Source: a virus
Length of the DNA stretch: 48,667 nucleotides
IMG/VR virus record: IMGVR_UViG_3300035190_000666
Span: 1-48,667 of that record
Strand: one strand, 5' to 3'
Shown here: positions 24,490-32,316 of the stretch, one piece after another
Position numbering within the stretch: position 1 is the stretch's first letter
Layout: each line of letters begins with the position of its first letter
Translations under genes and position numbers: made by a program
Notes under the pieces: generated by a model
The model's database searches: none
Told to the model about the DNA's origin: nothing
Seen by the model: the letters and a program-made list of their open reading frames with translations, nothing else

Positions 24490-24927
24490 ATGGCAAAATT
24501 CCAAATCTCTGGTGTTACAGACAGTGTAGCAACAGACCCAACAACAGGCGAAGTTCTTCGTCGCAAGTTCCTATGTCAACGCCCAGTTGACTCGGACGGA
24601 CTCATCTTGCCAGCCTTTGCACCACAAGTCGTTTCGAGTCGTGGTCAGGCGTTTGCAGTTTGGTTCGAGACTAAATCAGTCAACGAAGCAACTAAGCAGG
24701 CAATCAATCCAGCAGAAGCCATTCTTGCTCGGTTGCAGTCCGCTAAGTCATCAGGCAAGCAATTGTTCATTGAGTGCAAACTCAGCAACATTGAACAGTC
24801 TGAGGCAGTTCAGGGCGATACCTCAAAGGGTAATGGTAGCAAGTTCTACCAGACCATCACTTTGCAGGTAGATAGGGCTCACCCACGCCGACTGGTAGAA
24901 GTCGAGCCAGCAGGTTGGGAACTCTAG
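24490..24927 (+). CDS. cassette gene: beta-rich protein (145 aa)
   Basis: MAKFQISGVTDSVATDPTTG with CAGGAGACTATC upstream. Strands and one helix (AEAILARLQSAKSSGKQLF), then FIECKLSNIEQSEA and a C-terminal basic strand. Contains an in-frame CGG followed by T that is simply read as Arg. Likely paralogue of the 113-aa gene. Unknown function; size and fold order would suit an OB-fold protein. Confidence 0.68.
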   Translation: MAKFQISGVTDSVATDPTTGEVLRRKFLCQRPVDSDGLILPAFAPQVVSSRGQAFAVWFETKSVNEATKQAINPAEAILARLQSAKSSGKQLFIECKLSNIEQSEAVQGDTSKGNGSKFYQTITLQVDRAHPRRLVEVEPAGWEL

Positions 24928-24951
24928 TTCGTACTGGAAGTTCTTTAGGGT

Positions 24952-24987
24952 TAGTGAGGGCAGGGGGCATTCCCTCTGTCTTCACTA
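24952..24987 (+). terminator. hairpin terminator, cassette 13
   Basis: TAGTGAGGGCAGGGG pairs with CCCTCTGTCTTCACTA around GCAT. Confidence 0.7.
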
Positions 24988-25050
24988 CTCTACCATTATA
25001 CATCATCAAGTCCCATATATATACATCTATCTCATACAAAGGAGAGATAC

Positions 25051-25233
25051 ATGACAACACCAACCACATCCAACACTGCTTTGTTTGCCGCCGCAAATCA
25101 AGCACTCATCAATCACTCTAAGGCATTCATTGCCTACCAGAATACTCTAGTTCAATGGACAGCACCAGATGGTGTAGTATACATTGACATATATCCAGTA
25201 ATCCTTCAGTTGAAGGCTGATTACCAAATATAA
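25051..25233 (+). CDS. cassette gene: hypothetical protein (60 aa)
   Basis: MTTPTTSNTALFAAANQAL with CAAAGGAGAGATAC upstream. Ala-rich helix then a beta segment (QWTAPDGVVYIDIYPVIL). No TATAAATA right upstream; ATATATATAC occurs near 25,015. Unknown. Confidence 0.6.
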   Translation: MTTPTTSNTALFAAANQALINHSKAFIAYQNTLVQWTAPDGVVYIDIYPVILQLKADYQI

Positions 25234-25631
25234 CAAATGTCTTGTTCGGTTTGGGCGCCGCATCAAGCAAAAACAATAGCAGATACTTATCAGGACTAGT
25301 AACTCAGTTACCTATAGTCATTGTGCATATGCACTGCTTAACCCAACGGTTTCTAGTCTTCCGTATCAAAAAGACTCTTATCTCTTATACAAGTATAGAA
25401 CAAATACTTTATAAAATATATAAATATTGTTAGACGAGCGACTAAATCAGGCGCTTGCAGGGGGGTACCCATATGCTAGAGGCATACTATGGATTGTTGG
25501 ACCATCATAGGCCACACAATGCTAGGTTATGGGTATCTCCCTCTCCCTTCTCTAGAAAATTGTCTATTTCAATTTTCAACAGTAATACCAACTAATGCCA
25601 AATACATATCAGACTAATCAAAGGAGCAATC
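25234..25631 (+). ncRNA. gene-free stretch with promoter and structured RNA candidate
   Basis: No convincing ORF with an RBS in ~400 bases. TATAAATA at 25,419-25,426 precedes a structured element at 25,461-25,541. There GGGTACCCATA pairs with TATGGGTATC, and ATTGTTGG pairs imperfectly with CCACACAAT inside. This matches the promoter-plus-RNA layout of the non-coding cassette at 22,321. Confidence 0.45.
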
Positions 25632-25907
25632 ATGCAAGGAAGAACATCAGTTATCTATACAGCAGATGGAGTCTTACACGACATCTACGAAGTATCTCTT
25701 CCTCAAGCAATTGAGGAGTTTAGTCTCAGGACTATAGCACTAACAGAAACAGCTGCCTCAGCTAATCAACTAGCTATCCGTCAAGCAGACAAGATCATTA
25801 AGCTAGAAGACCGCATAGACGCTTTAGAGCAGGCTATGGACAAGGTCTTCGCTCATCTTAATGACGACTCTATTGACAAGCTTATCCTAGATAGGCTTAA
25901 GAAATGA
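25632..25907 (+). CDS. hypothetical coiled-coil protein (91 aa)
   Basis: MQGRTSVIYTADGVLHDIY, then a long helix with heptad spacing (ADKIIKLEDRIDALEQAMD) predicting a coiled coil. CAAAGGAGCAATC precedes the ATG. First gene of an overlapping set of four. Unknown. Confidence 0.65.
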   Translation: MQGRTSVIYTADGVLHDIYEVSLPQAIEEFSLRTIALTETAASANQLAIRQADKIIKLEDRIDALEQAMDKVFAHLNDDSIDKLILDRLKK

Positions 25908-26098
25908 TGACCTCTATCTATGAAGCTACATTCCTTGTAGATTTAGAGAATGATGTCATTATTAATTGGGGGCGGCCAGCACAGATGAAATCCCTACTAG
26001 AACAGTCACATGGTGGTCTCACCCTCTGTGACTTCTCTAGTCTATCAGAATATATGTTAAGTTCAATCGAATTCTACACAGGAGGAAAAGCACTATGA
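25904..26098 (+). CDS. hypothetical protein (64 aa)
   Basis: MMTSIYEATFLVDLENDVI. Overlaps the coiled-coil gene by ATGA. Contains NWGRPAQ encoded with an in-frame CGG followed by C, read as Arg. No family recognised. Confidence 0.6.
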   Translation: MMTSIYEATFLVDLENDVIINWGRPAQMKSLLEQSHGGLTLCDFSSLSEYMLSSIEFYTGGKAL

Positions 26099-26244
26099 CC
26101 ATTATCCGTCAAGTAGGCACTTTAGCCTACTCTATCTTTCTATTAGGTATGATCTGGATTGTCGGGCCAATTCATAAACTTACAAGTTTTATGATGCGGG
26201 TCATTTCAAGCCAGCACACTAAGGTTCATGGGGATACCCTATGA
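26095..26244 (+). CDS. small membrane protein (49 aa)
   Basis: MTIIRQVGTLAYSIFLLGM, then IWIVGPIHKL: one transmembrane helix near the N-terminus and a polar tail. AGGAGGAAAAGCACT precedes the ATG, which overlaps the previous stop (ATGA); its own stop overlaps the next start. Confidence 0.62.
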   Translation: MTIIRQVGTLAYSIFLLGMIWIVGPIHKLTSFMMRVISSQHTKVHGDTL

Positions 26245-26441
26245 GCCTTAGTGGCCTAATCAAGTATATAAAGTCAAAGACTTATCACAACTGTAGTAAA
26301 TACGAATTGTATTACGAAGATTATAATGAAAGAGGTACTTACTGCGATTTTTGTAATAAAACTATTTCGCATGAAGTCTTCTATTCATCAGATCTTCCAC
26401 CATCACAGGATCTAGGTTCCACGTATGATCGTCGGGCCTAG
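26241..26441 (+). CDS. hypothetical Cys-pair protein (66 aa)
   Basis: MSLSGLIKYIKSKTYHNCS with YCDFCNKTISHEVF; the Cys pair with an earlier Cys and His could form a small Zn site. Coupled by ATGA overlap to the membrane peptide. Unknown. Confidence 0.6.
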   Translation: MSLSGLIKYIKSKTYHNCSKYELYYEDYNERGTYCDFCNKTISHEVFYSSDLPPSQDLGSTYDRRA

Positions 26442-26750
26442 ACTTAAGTCTGTGTAAATAATCATAGGACACATATAAAAGCCTATGTACTGGTATACCC
26501 TACAGCCAATGGACTATGTTCATCGGATCCAATGGATGTCGAAATGTAGGATAGGTAGTCATCACCTTAATATACTAACGGTCGTCCTACCGTAGTAAAG
26601 CTGACAATGGATAGACGAGCTATAGCGTCTCTAAACATTTAGGATAGCCTAGGCCACTGGTACAAGGGCGACATTATCGTACTCTCTGGTATATGGAGGA
26701 AAAGCGTTGTATCAATATACCACCCACACATCTATGAAAGGAAGTTTCAC
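26442..26750 (+). other. gene-free stretch (~300 bases)
   Basis: No ORF with an RBS until the GAAAGGAAG at 26,738. It holds short inverted repeats (for example CTAC..GTAG around GGATCCAATGGATG; GGTATA..TATACC) and may contain a structured RNA or leader, but no strong fold or TATAAATA promoter is seen. Confidence 0.3.
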
Positions 26751-26999
26751 ATGGAACTTATCTCAGCACTCTTAATTATGTTCACTATGTCACTGTCATT
26801 TTCCCTATTAACAGCTAGGTACGTTCGCAAGCGTGAACGAGCTCTATCTGTTCGGACAATTGACACACTTATTAATTCACTACAACAGGCTCTACCTGAT
26901 GTAATTATTACTCAAAAGACTATACCTCTTAACAGTCATCCCTATGACCACGAGTCCGAAGAGGCATTCGAGGACATAGTCAAACGCTTCAATAACTAA
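26751..26999 (+). CDS. small membrane-anchored protein (82 aa)
   Basis: MELISALLIMFTMSLSFSL forms one N-terminal transmembrane helix, then a basic stretch (RYVRKRERALSVR) and a soluble acidic tail. GAAAGGAAGTTTCAC upstream. It contains CGG followed by A at 26,853 that is read in frame as Arg, a counter-example to universal shifting. Confidence 0.66.
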   Translation: MELISALLIMFTMSLSFSLLTARYVRKRERALSVRTIDTLINSLQQALPDVIITQKTIPLNSHPYDHESEEAFEDIVKRFNN

Positions 27000-27041
27000 A
27001 AAATCAAAAAATCGCGGACCGCGAAAAGGAGATATCAGGTT

Positions 27042-27182
27042 ATGATAAGTTTGGCTCTATTCATAGTATTAGTGTCTTGGTTAGCCAAAATATTTCTTCA
27101 TTTCTTTAAACATAAAGACATTGGAGATATTCGTAACACTAAGCTATATAACAAACTTCAAACCAAGTGGGAAGGCTTATGA
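27042..27182 (+). CDS. small membrane protein (46 aa)
   Basis: MISLALFIVLVSWLAKIFL, one transmembrane helix, then a basic tail (FKHKDIGDIRNTKLYNKLQ). AAAGGAGATATCAGGTT precedes the ATG. Likely cell-envelope associated; unknown. Confidence 0.6.
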   Translation: MISLALFIVLVSWLAKIFLHFFKHKDIGDIRNTKLYNKLQTKWEGL

Positions 27183-27240
27183 CCTTCCCGCTTTATATTA
27201 TCAAATAAACCCTCAATAACCCTCGAAAGGGGTAATCAAT

Positions 27241-27756
27241 ATGTATTTAACAGAATTTAAGAAAAAACTACTTGCAAGTTTTGGTATCGTTATAACTTTA
27301 GCTATTATGGCTTCTTACGTATTCTTAATGGATAGTAGTAAATCAGATGAAGCAACTCTTGTTTCAACTACTTTACCAACTATCCCAGATACTACAATTC
27401 CTCAACCTGTCATTTCATGTCAGGATACAATAATTCAATTTGATATCAACAAAACCGATTCCCTTATTTCACTAGATAAGTATAAAGATTGCTTTGACTG
27501 GTTTGCCAGCCAAATTAAGATTAATACTTATACGACTATCAATGTAATTGGTCGGTCTTCTTGTGATTCATCAAAGGAAAACGGTACTCAAATATCTCAA
27601 GATAGGGCAGATCTCATTGCCCGTTTACTTGTAGACGCTGGAGTTCCAGCATTCTTAATTAACTCTGAAGGTATTGGATTTTCGGATCCTATTGGCGATT
27701 GCCAAACCACTAAGGGTGCAATTGCTAATCGTTCCGTCACTATCACAGGAGTATAA
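27241..27756 (+). CDS. membrane-anchored OmpA-like peptidoglycan-binding protein (171 aa)
   Basis: One N-terminal transmembrane helix (LLASFGIVITLAIMASYVF), a short Thr/Pro linker (TTLPTIPDTTIPQP) and an OmpA C-terminal-like domain. Domain signs: IQFDINKTDSL start, INVIGRSSCDS, then SQDRADLIARLLVDAGV and INSEGIGFSDPI, which match the helix and the G-x-G strand of the family. OmpA domains bind peptidoglycan non-covalently. In a phage it may act at the envelope during infection or lysis. It has CGG followed by T read as Arg. It sits next to a multi-span membrane gene, three bases apart. Confidence 0.75.
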   Translation: MYLTEFKKKLLASFGIVITLAIMASYVFLMDSSKSDEATLVSTTLPTIPDTTIPQPVISCQDTIIQFDINKTDSLISLDKYKDCFDWFASQIKINTYTTINVIGRSSCDSSKENGTQISQDRADLIARLLVDAGVPAFLINSEGIGFSDPIGDCQTTKGAIANRSVTITGV

Positions 27757-27758
27757 TT

Positions 27759-28769
27759 ATGGAAACCCCACAACAAAGAAGAGCAAAGCAAGCGGCTGCT
27801 CAAAAAGCAGCAGATGCAGCTCAAGCTGAAAAGTTAAATGTTAAAAACAATAAACTTGATATTCAATCTAAGAAACAAGTAGCTATTTTGTGGAACAAAT
27901 TGGACCACTCTATAGCTCCTCGTTATCTTTCAGCTACTCAAGAAGCTAATAAAGCTTATATTTACAATCAAAATGCTATTCAAGAGTTAAAGTCTTATTC
28001 TAGTGCTGCCAAAATGGCTGCTTATATGACTTTTCTCATAGTATTTATTGCATCTGTTATGGATACATTATTGTGGACTACTCTATTTAAAAATATGGAA
28101 GGTCTTAATAATCAAATGTCTAAGGCTATTGGTATGGTAGTCGCCATATTCGGAACAATCGTTTGTGCCGTATTAGGTCGTGCTATTAAACAAAAGTCTA
28201 CTCATGAGGAAGGTATGCGTGAAGATGTTTCAGGCGTATCTCAATATGATAAGTTTACTCCATTTCAAAAGGAAGTATTCGATAAGAATACTACTCACGA
28301 TATGCTTAAATTAAGCCTATTTACTTTAGGATTATGTTCTCTTATTATACCCTTTGTCCGTTGGACAAGCTTAGACAGCACTAAATCTACAGTTGATAAA
28401 GTTCAGTCAGTAGCTATTCTATCTGCTGTATCGTACTTTATCTTTGCTGCTGTTATTCTATTGGAAATCTACAACCATTGTACTTGGACTAGGGAATTAA
28501 ACATTTCCCATAGTGATTACAAGGGCAAGGTTGCTTTACATTCAGGAATAACTAAACGAGCCAATAATATTGGCAAACAACTAATTAAAATCAGTCTTGC
28601 TGAGAAGGAAACCTTTAAGGCATTTATGTCTAATAAAGATTACCAGCTTTTGAATGAAAATACAGTTGATCTTCAACCTCAAATTCATACAATTAGGCCA
28701 TCAAAGCCTAAGCTATCAAAGGCTAAACCTCTTTCAGTTATTGAAGACGACAATTATCTATCCATGTAA
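27759..28769 (+). CDS. multi-pass membrane protein (336 aa)
   Basis: The charged Ala/Gln-rich N-terminus (AAQKAADAAQAEKLNVKN) is followed by four predicted transmembrane helices (MTFLIVFIASVMDTLLW; IGMVVAIFGTIVCAVLG; LSLFTLGLCSLIIPFV; AILSAVSYFIFAAVILLE) and a cytosolic tail. It is preceded closely by the OmpA-like gene and followed by a strong terminator. Possibly a two-gene envelope complex with the OmpA-like protein; no family recognised. Confidence 0.7.
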   Translation: METPQQRRAKQAAAQKAADAAQAEKLNVKNNKLDIQSKKQVAILWNKLDHSIAPRYLSATQEANKAYIYNQNAIQELKSYSSAAKMAAYMTFLIVFIASVMDTLLWTTLFKNMEGLNNQMSKAIGMVVAIFGTIVCAVLGRAIKQKSTHEEGMREDVSGVSQYDKFTPFQKEVFDKNTTHDMLKLSLFTLGLCSLIIPFVRWTSLDSTKSTVDKVQSVAILSAVSYFIFAAVILLEIYNHCTWTRELNISHSDYKGKVALHSGITKRANNIGKQLIKISLAEKETFKAFMSNKDYQLLNENTVDLQPQIHTIRPSKPKLSKAKPLSVIEDDNYLSM

Positions 28770-28774
28770 TCTGT

Positions 28775-28806
28775 TGTGGTACCCTGGCTTTTGCTGGGGT
28801 ACCACA
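28775..28806 (+). terminator. hairpin terminator after the membrane gene
   Basis: TGTGGTACCC pairs perfectly with GGGTACCACA. Confidence 0.72.
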
Positions 28807-28827
28807 CCTACATCCTAAGGAGTATAT

Positions 28828-29037
28828 ATGAACAAATCAAATATTATTATTGGACTTGGTTCACTATCAACCCTCATTGGGGGTTGGTTCTGGCTCAACG
28901 AGCGCAACTACGCTTCTAGCGATACAGCTTGTCAGTTCAGTTCTTGCCTTGCCGAAACCCTACAATGGGTTGGCATTGGGCAAGTACTTGCTGGCGCAGC
29001 TATTGTCCTCACTGGTCTAATACTTAAAGACCAATAA
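28828..29037 (+). CDS. two-span membrane protein (69 aa)
   Basis: MNKSNIIIGLGSLSTLIGG and VGIGQVLAGAAIVLTGLIL are two transmembrane helices; the loop has two Cys (TACQFSSCLAETL). AAGGAGTATAT upstream. The stop overlaps the next start (TAATGA). A holin-like size, but no evidence of function. Confidence 0.62.
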   Translation: MNKSNIIIGLGSLSTLIGGWFWLNERNYASSDTACQFSSCLAETLQWVGIGQVLAGAAIVLTGLILKDQ

Positions 29038-29420
29038 TGAAAACAAAATCTAATTTATTATTAATACTTAGTATTACTTTATTTGTTATTTTAATTATAG
29101 GAAAACCACTTGTGGTTGCTACTAAAAATTACTTTATTAACACAACTACTACTTGTGAATTAATATTTGGTTCATCTGAATATTATAAAAGTATTGTCCC
29201 AGTAACAACTGTCCCAGTAACAACTCCTGGAGCTTTTCCTAAAAGACCAGAACGAGGTAGTGGTAGTAATCTACCGTTACCCTGTGGGTTAGGAGGTATT
29301 CAAGATATTGATTATCAATATAATGATACTTATAATTTAAATATTTTTAATACTCTTAAAGCACTAAGTTTATCTCTTATTGCTTTAGCACTATTCATTC
29401 GTTATAAACAAAGGATATAA
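29037..29420 (+). CDS. membrane protein with central extracellular loop (127 aa)
   Basis: Transmembrane helices at both ends (LLLILSITLFVILIIGKPL and ALSLSLIALALFIRY). Between is a Thr/Val/Pro-rich loop (VPVTTVPVTTPGAFPKRPER) with Cys. The Thr/Pro repeat resembles other secreted proteins here. Overlaps the upstream gene. Unknown. Confidence 0.6.
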   Translation: MKTKSNLLLILSITLFVILIIGKPLVVATKNYFINTTTTCELIFGSSEYYKSIVPVTTVPVTTPGAFPKRPERGSGSNLPLPCGLGGIQDIDYQYNDTYNLNIFNTLKALSLSLIALALFIRYKQRI

Positions 29421-29423
29421 CAC

Positions 29424-29747
29424 ATGTCTAAGCTAGACCATCCAGCGTATGGGGCTCATTCACTTGAGCCTCATACAAAGACAAACATCACATATAGCGA
29501 AGCTATTAAAATCTTGGAACTATGCGTCCAAACCGTACTCTGTGACCGAGCCTTTGGCGATAAGGAATACATATGGTTTGACCAAAACGACAAGCAAGTA
29601 GCTGTAGCTTATCAAGCAGATAAATTTATAGACATTTGCTTTATGGACTATGAAATAGATCGCCTTATGTCTGAACAAGACAAACGCTATCTATTAGTCC
29701 AATCTCAAATAACCAATATACAATTCAATGATTCAGGAAGGCAATAA
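29424..29747 (+). CDS. hypothetical protein (107 aa)
   Basis: MSKLDHPAYGAHSLEPHTK, then helical and beta segments (EYIWFDQNDKQVAVAYQAD). Looks like a small folded cytosolic protein. The stop overlaps the next ATG. Unknown. Confidence 0.62.
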   Translation: MSKLDHPAYGAHSLEPHTKTNITYSEAIKILELCVQTVLCDRAFGDKEYIWFDQNDKQVAVAYQADKFIDICFMDYEIDRLMSEQDKRYLLVQSQITNIQFNDSGRQ

Positions 29748-30046
29748 TGCAAATCGAAAGATTCAATGAAGAATATTCAGACTCTAAAGTCTATGGCTTT
29801 ATGGTCTATAACCGCAGTGGCAATTCACTACCCAAGGGTATGATTAGCTCTTACAAGGTTATGGCATATAGCCCTACACAGATCCATATTCAATGGAGCG
29901 TTCAAAGCGGAAGTCAGGGAGCTGATTCGTCAGATCACTATAACTTCAGCATGCCTGTGGATACATTCGAGCGTGGCAAAGCTATGGTCGATATGTATGC
30001 AACAATGGTTCATGATTACATTTTCCAACAGGATAATGTTCTATGA
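29747..30046 (+). CDS. hypothetical protein (99 aa)
   Basis: MQIERFNEEYSDSKVYGFM; beta-rich (YKVMAYSPTQIHIQWSVQSG), ending in a helix with FERGKAMVDMYATMV. TAATG coupling with the upstream gene and ATGA with the following membrane peptide. Unknown. Confidence 0.62.
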   Translation: MQIERFNEEYSDSKVYGFMVYNRSGNSLPKGMISSYKVMAYSPTQIHIQWSVQSGSQGADSSDHYNFSMPVDTFERGKAMVDMYATMVHDYIFQQDNVL

Positions 30047-30144
30047 ACAAAACTATAAAAGTATCTATTATTGTAACAACCTTAGCCTTCGTAGCCCTTG
30101 GCCTGTACAGGGGCACGAAGACTTGGTTATCATACAAAAAGTAA
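30043..30144 (+). CDS. small membrane peptide (33 aa)
   Basis: MNKTIKVSIIVTTLAFVAL then GLYRGTKTWLSYKK: one transmembrane helix with a basic C-terminus. The ATG overlaps the previous stop. Coupled start and typical peptide layout support it; too short for a family call. Confidence 0.55.
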   Translation: MNKTIKVSIIVTTLAFVALGLYRGTKTWLSYKK

Positions 30145-30214
30145 GATATAAACAATATAAGCCCATTATAAGTTAATATCCACCCTATAATATCTTCCTG
30201 AAAGGAAGTACATT

Positions 30215-30499
30215 ATGTATACAATTGCATTGCTCGTACTCTTCGGCTTTATTGCCGCTGGAGTAGCAGACATTGTTAATGTCGTAGTCCCTGCCGTTAA
30301 GAAGCTTCCAATTCTTGGTCAACCAGCGGTGTTCTTCACCTTGGTTTCTGTGCTTCTTGTATGGCTGGCAGATGTGTCTATTCTTGGCACATTCGGCATT
30401 GGTTCGTCAGCTCAATGGATTGATATTGTCGGTTCAGGCTTTGCGGTAGCTGGTGTTTACACCATCTCTCAAGGCGTAGCTGATTATCTTAATCGCTAA
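30215..30499 (+). CDS. three-span membrane protein, holin-like (94 aa)
   Basis: Three hydrophobic helices (MYTIALLVLFGFIAAGVAD; PAVFFTLVSVLLVWLADVS; IVGSGFAVAGVYTISQGVA) in under 100 residues, with a short polar C-terminus. CTGAAAGGAAGTACATT precedes the ATG. The size and three-helix plan suit a class I holin, but the nearest lysozyme-like gene is 7 kb away, so the role is only a suggestion. Confidence 0.65.
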   Translation: MYTIALLVLFGFIAAGVADIVNVVVPAVKKLPILGQPAVFFTLVSVLLVWLADVSILGTFGIGSSAQWIDIVGSGFAVAGVYTISQGVADYLNR

Positions 30500-30534
30500 C
30501 TAAAATAATAATATACATCTGGCATATGTGTATA

Positions 30535-30544
30535 TTCTAAATAG
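30535..30544 (+). promoter_or_regulatory. variant promoter TTCTAAATAG
   Basis: Same variant as at 24,425, about 55 bases before the 104-aa gene. Confidence 0.4.
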
Positions 30545-30599
30545 AACTATATATGCCATTTAAAATATCCAAAAACTAATCTCTTGAAAGGGGATTATC

Positions 30600-30914
30600 A
30601 TGAGTAAGACGAAATATCGTCTCAAGAATGTAGCGGACACAACTGTGTATTACACAGGCAAGTTCGCTATCACACCCATCGTTGCTGTAGTCGATACGAC
30701 TGTAGCAGCAGGTCAAGCAACCATTGGTCTTACTAAGACTCTTGGTTCAGCAGCTAAGCATATTGTTAAGGCACCTATTGCAGGATTTATCCGTGGCAAT
30801 GAGTTGCACAAACATCGCTTTGCAGCAGCCCATGAAATGCGTGTTGACCGTAACAAGAAGCTTGCTTCAGGTGAATATGTCGAAGTCGTAATGGCTGTAG
30901 ACGCTGATGTATAA
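30600..30914 (+). CDS. hypothetical basic protein (104 aa)
   Basis: MSKTKYRLKNVADTTVYYT, then two Val/Ala/Thr-rich segments (ITPIVAVVDTTVAAGQA; LGSAAKHIVKAPIAGFI) and a charged C-terminus. Resembles the 65-aa and 63-aa cassette proteins in composition. TTGAAAGGGGATTATC precedes the ATG. Confidence 0.65.
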   Translation: MSKTKYRLKNVADTTVYYTGKFAITPIVAVVDTTVAAGQATIGLTKTLGSAAKHIVKAPIAGFIRGNELHKHRFAAAHEMRVDRNKKLASGEYVEVVMAVDADV

Positions 30915-30990
30915 GCTAATGCAGATAATTCAAGGAACCAAAGCATATTTGCAAGGCTTCCTTGAAGGCTATCGTAATACTCGGGGTTAA
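30907..30990 (+). CDS. possible small peptide (27 aa)
   Basis: The ATG overlaps the end of the 104-aa gene: MYKLMQIIQGTKAYLQGFL and eight more residues. It ends inside the terminator stem. Coupled translation is plausible; there is no other support. Confidence 0.35.
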   Translation: MYKLMQIIQGTKAYLQGFLEGYRNTRG

Positions 30991-31001
30991 CAGCCCCGAG
31001 T
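30979..31001 (+). terminator. hairpin terminator
   Basis: ACTCGGGG pairs with CCCCGAGT around TTAACAG. Confidence 0.72.
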
Positions 31002-31095
31002 ACATACAAAAGATATGAGATCAACCATCTCTATCTTACACATTAATAAAATAAACCCATATACCTATACCTAACAATAAAACAGGAGTAATATC

Positions 31096-32184
31096 ATGTC
31101 ACAATTAGACACCGTATTCGATCTCTTTGCCAATGGCGAAGACTTTAGTATTCTAGCCACTGATCCTGGCAGTTTATCATCGGCGGGCCGTACAACCACT
31201 TTGGTTAAGGGCCGTCGTGTTCCATTCAACGCAAGCATTGCAGGCGTTGAGTTTCCAGGCTATGTGACTCTTGAGTCAGCACGGCTTCACCGAGTTTCGG
31301 TTATCGACCACGAATCACGCAAGCAGGGTACAACCTCTAAGCTTGTTACTGGCATCTTTAAGCCAGTTAAGATGAATGTGGAAGTAGTCGTAGACGGCGA
31401 AGTCCTTACTCTTCCAGGCTTGCTTCGCAAGATTGCAATGCGCAATGTAGCTACAGACAAGCAAGTTTCTGAGGAGCAATTCATTGCTACTCTTGAACAG
31501 CTTGGTATGCGCTTTGCTTCTGGTATGAACTTGTTCTGGCAGCAATTTGGTGCCAGCCAAGAAGGAATTACTCAGCTTGTAGACGCATTTAAGACTGCTG
31601 GAGCAGTCGATGCAATGAGTTCGATGACGAACCCAGGTCGTATCAAGGAATGCTATCAGATGCCTCGTGTAAACGATGCAGATATTGATGGCCCAGAAAT
31701 CACCAGCTTTGAGCTTGGTCGTTCTGACCGCACACAGTCTATGACTGCACAAGGTTATCTCGACTTGGTTGATGCTTCAACCGAAAACTTCAAGCGTATC
31801 TATACACTGCGTAAGCAGGCTGCTCTTATGAAGCAGCAGATTCGTGAGAAGTCTGTCTCTGAAAGCTGGAGCCAAGAGCGTACTCAGCAGGCTAATAAGG
31901 AAGCCAATGAATTGGTTCGCCTTAGCCAGCAATGGGCTACGGTCTGGTCTGGTGCTCAACAGCGTATTGCTGTAGATCCTAAAGATCCAAGCATCAAGAA
32001 TGCTCTTGACATCTACGATCCTACATCCGCACCTTGCGGTCGGTTCAAGATGAATGTCAAGGGTAACGAAGTTGCTATTGACCTCTGGACTAACAGCGCT
32101 CGTGCCAATACCTCTGACAACTCAGTCAAGGTCTCGGCTAATGCTGAAGCAGTAGTTGAATCTGAAATCCTTAACTGGAACTAA
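31096..32184 (+). CDS. hypothetical protein (362 aa), highly expressed style
   Basis: MSQLDTVFDLFANGEDFSI. The N-terminal ~110 residues are beta-rich (RVPFNASIAGVEFPGYVTL; MNVEVVVDGEVLTLPGLL), the middle is helical with a coiled-coil-like stretch (KRIYTLRKQAALMKQQIRE) and the end is beta again (RFKMNVKGNEVAIDLWTNS). AACAGGAGTAATATC precedes the ATG and a strong terminator follows, so it is monocistronic. Codon choice is GC-richer than its neighbours. It has several CGG codons read as Arg, none followed by A. Not recognised. Confidence 0.7.
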   Translation: MSQLDTVFDLFANGEDFSILATDPGSLSSAGRTTTLVKGRRVPFNASIAGVEFPGYVTLESARLHRVSVIDHESRKQGTTSKLVTGIFKPVKMNVEVVVDGEVLTLPGLLRKIAMRNVATDKQVSEEQFIATLEQLGMRFASGMNLFWQQFGASQEGITQLVDAFKTAGAVDAMSSMTNPGRIKECYQMPRVNDADIDGPEITSFELGRSDRTQSMTAQGYLDLVDASTENFKRIYTLRKQAALMKQQIREKSVSESWSQERTQQANKEANELVRLSQQWATVWSGAQQRIAVDPKDPSIKNALDIYDPTSAPCGRFKMNVKGNEVAIDLWTNSARANTSDNSVKVSANAEAVVESEILNWN

Positions 32185-32204
32185 GTTTTAACTAATTACA
32201 AATT

Positions 32205-32249
32205 TGGGTTAGAGATGCACGCACTCCTGACGCGTGTGTCTCTAACCCA
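32205..32249 (+). terminator. long hairpin terminator
   Basis: TGGGTTAGAGA pairs perfectly with TCTCTAACCCA; inner CACGC/GCGTG. Confidence 0.75.
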
Positions 32250-32266
32250 TTGTAGTATTATATTAA

Positions 32267-32274
32267 TATAAATA
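32267..32274 (+). promoter_or_regulatory. TATAAATA promoter upstream of the 162-aa gene
   Basis: Exact core after the terminator, followed by T-rich sequence and TTCATACAAAG (32,283-32,293). Confidence 0.55.
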
Positions 32275-32282
32275 TTTTTTTA

Positions 32283-32293
32283 TTCATACAAAG
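32283..32293 (+). repeat. TTCATACAAAG element, copy 1
   Basis: The same 11 bases occur at 37,702-37,712 and 39,022-39,032. Each copy follows a T-rich stretch after a hairpin and lies 22-36 bases before a start codon. A probable shared leader or control element. Confidence 0.55.
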
Positions 32294-32316
32294 ACTAGCA
32301 ATGATTGGGGTATAAA

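Noticed and set aside
25242-25433. 63-codon plus-strand ORF in the gene-free stretch
   Set aside because: No RBS, and it overlaps a promoter-like TATAAATA at 25,419; the composition does not look coding.
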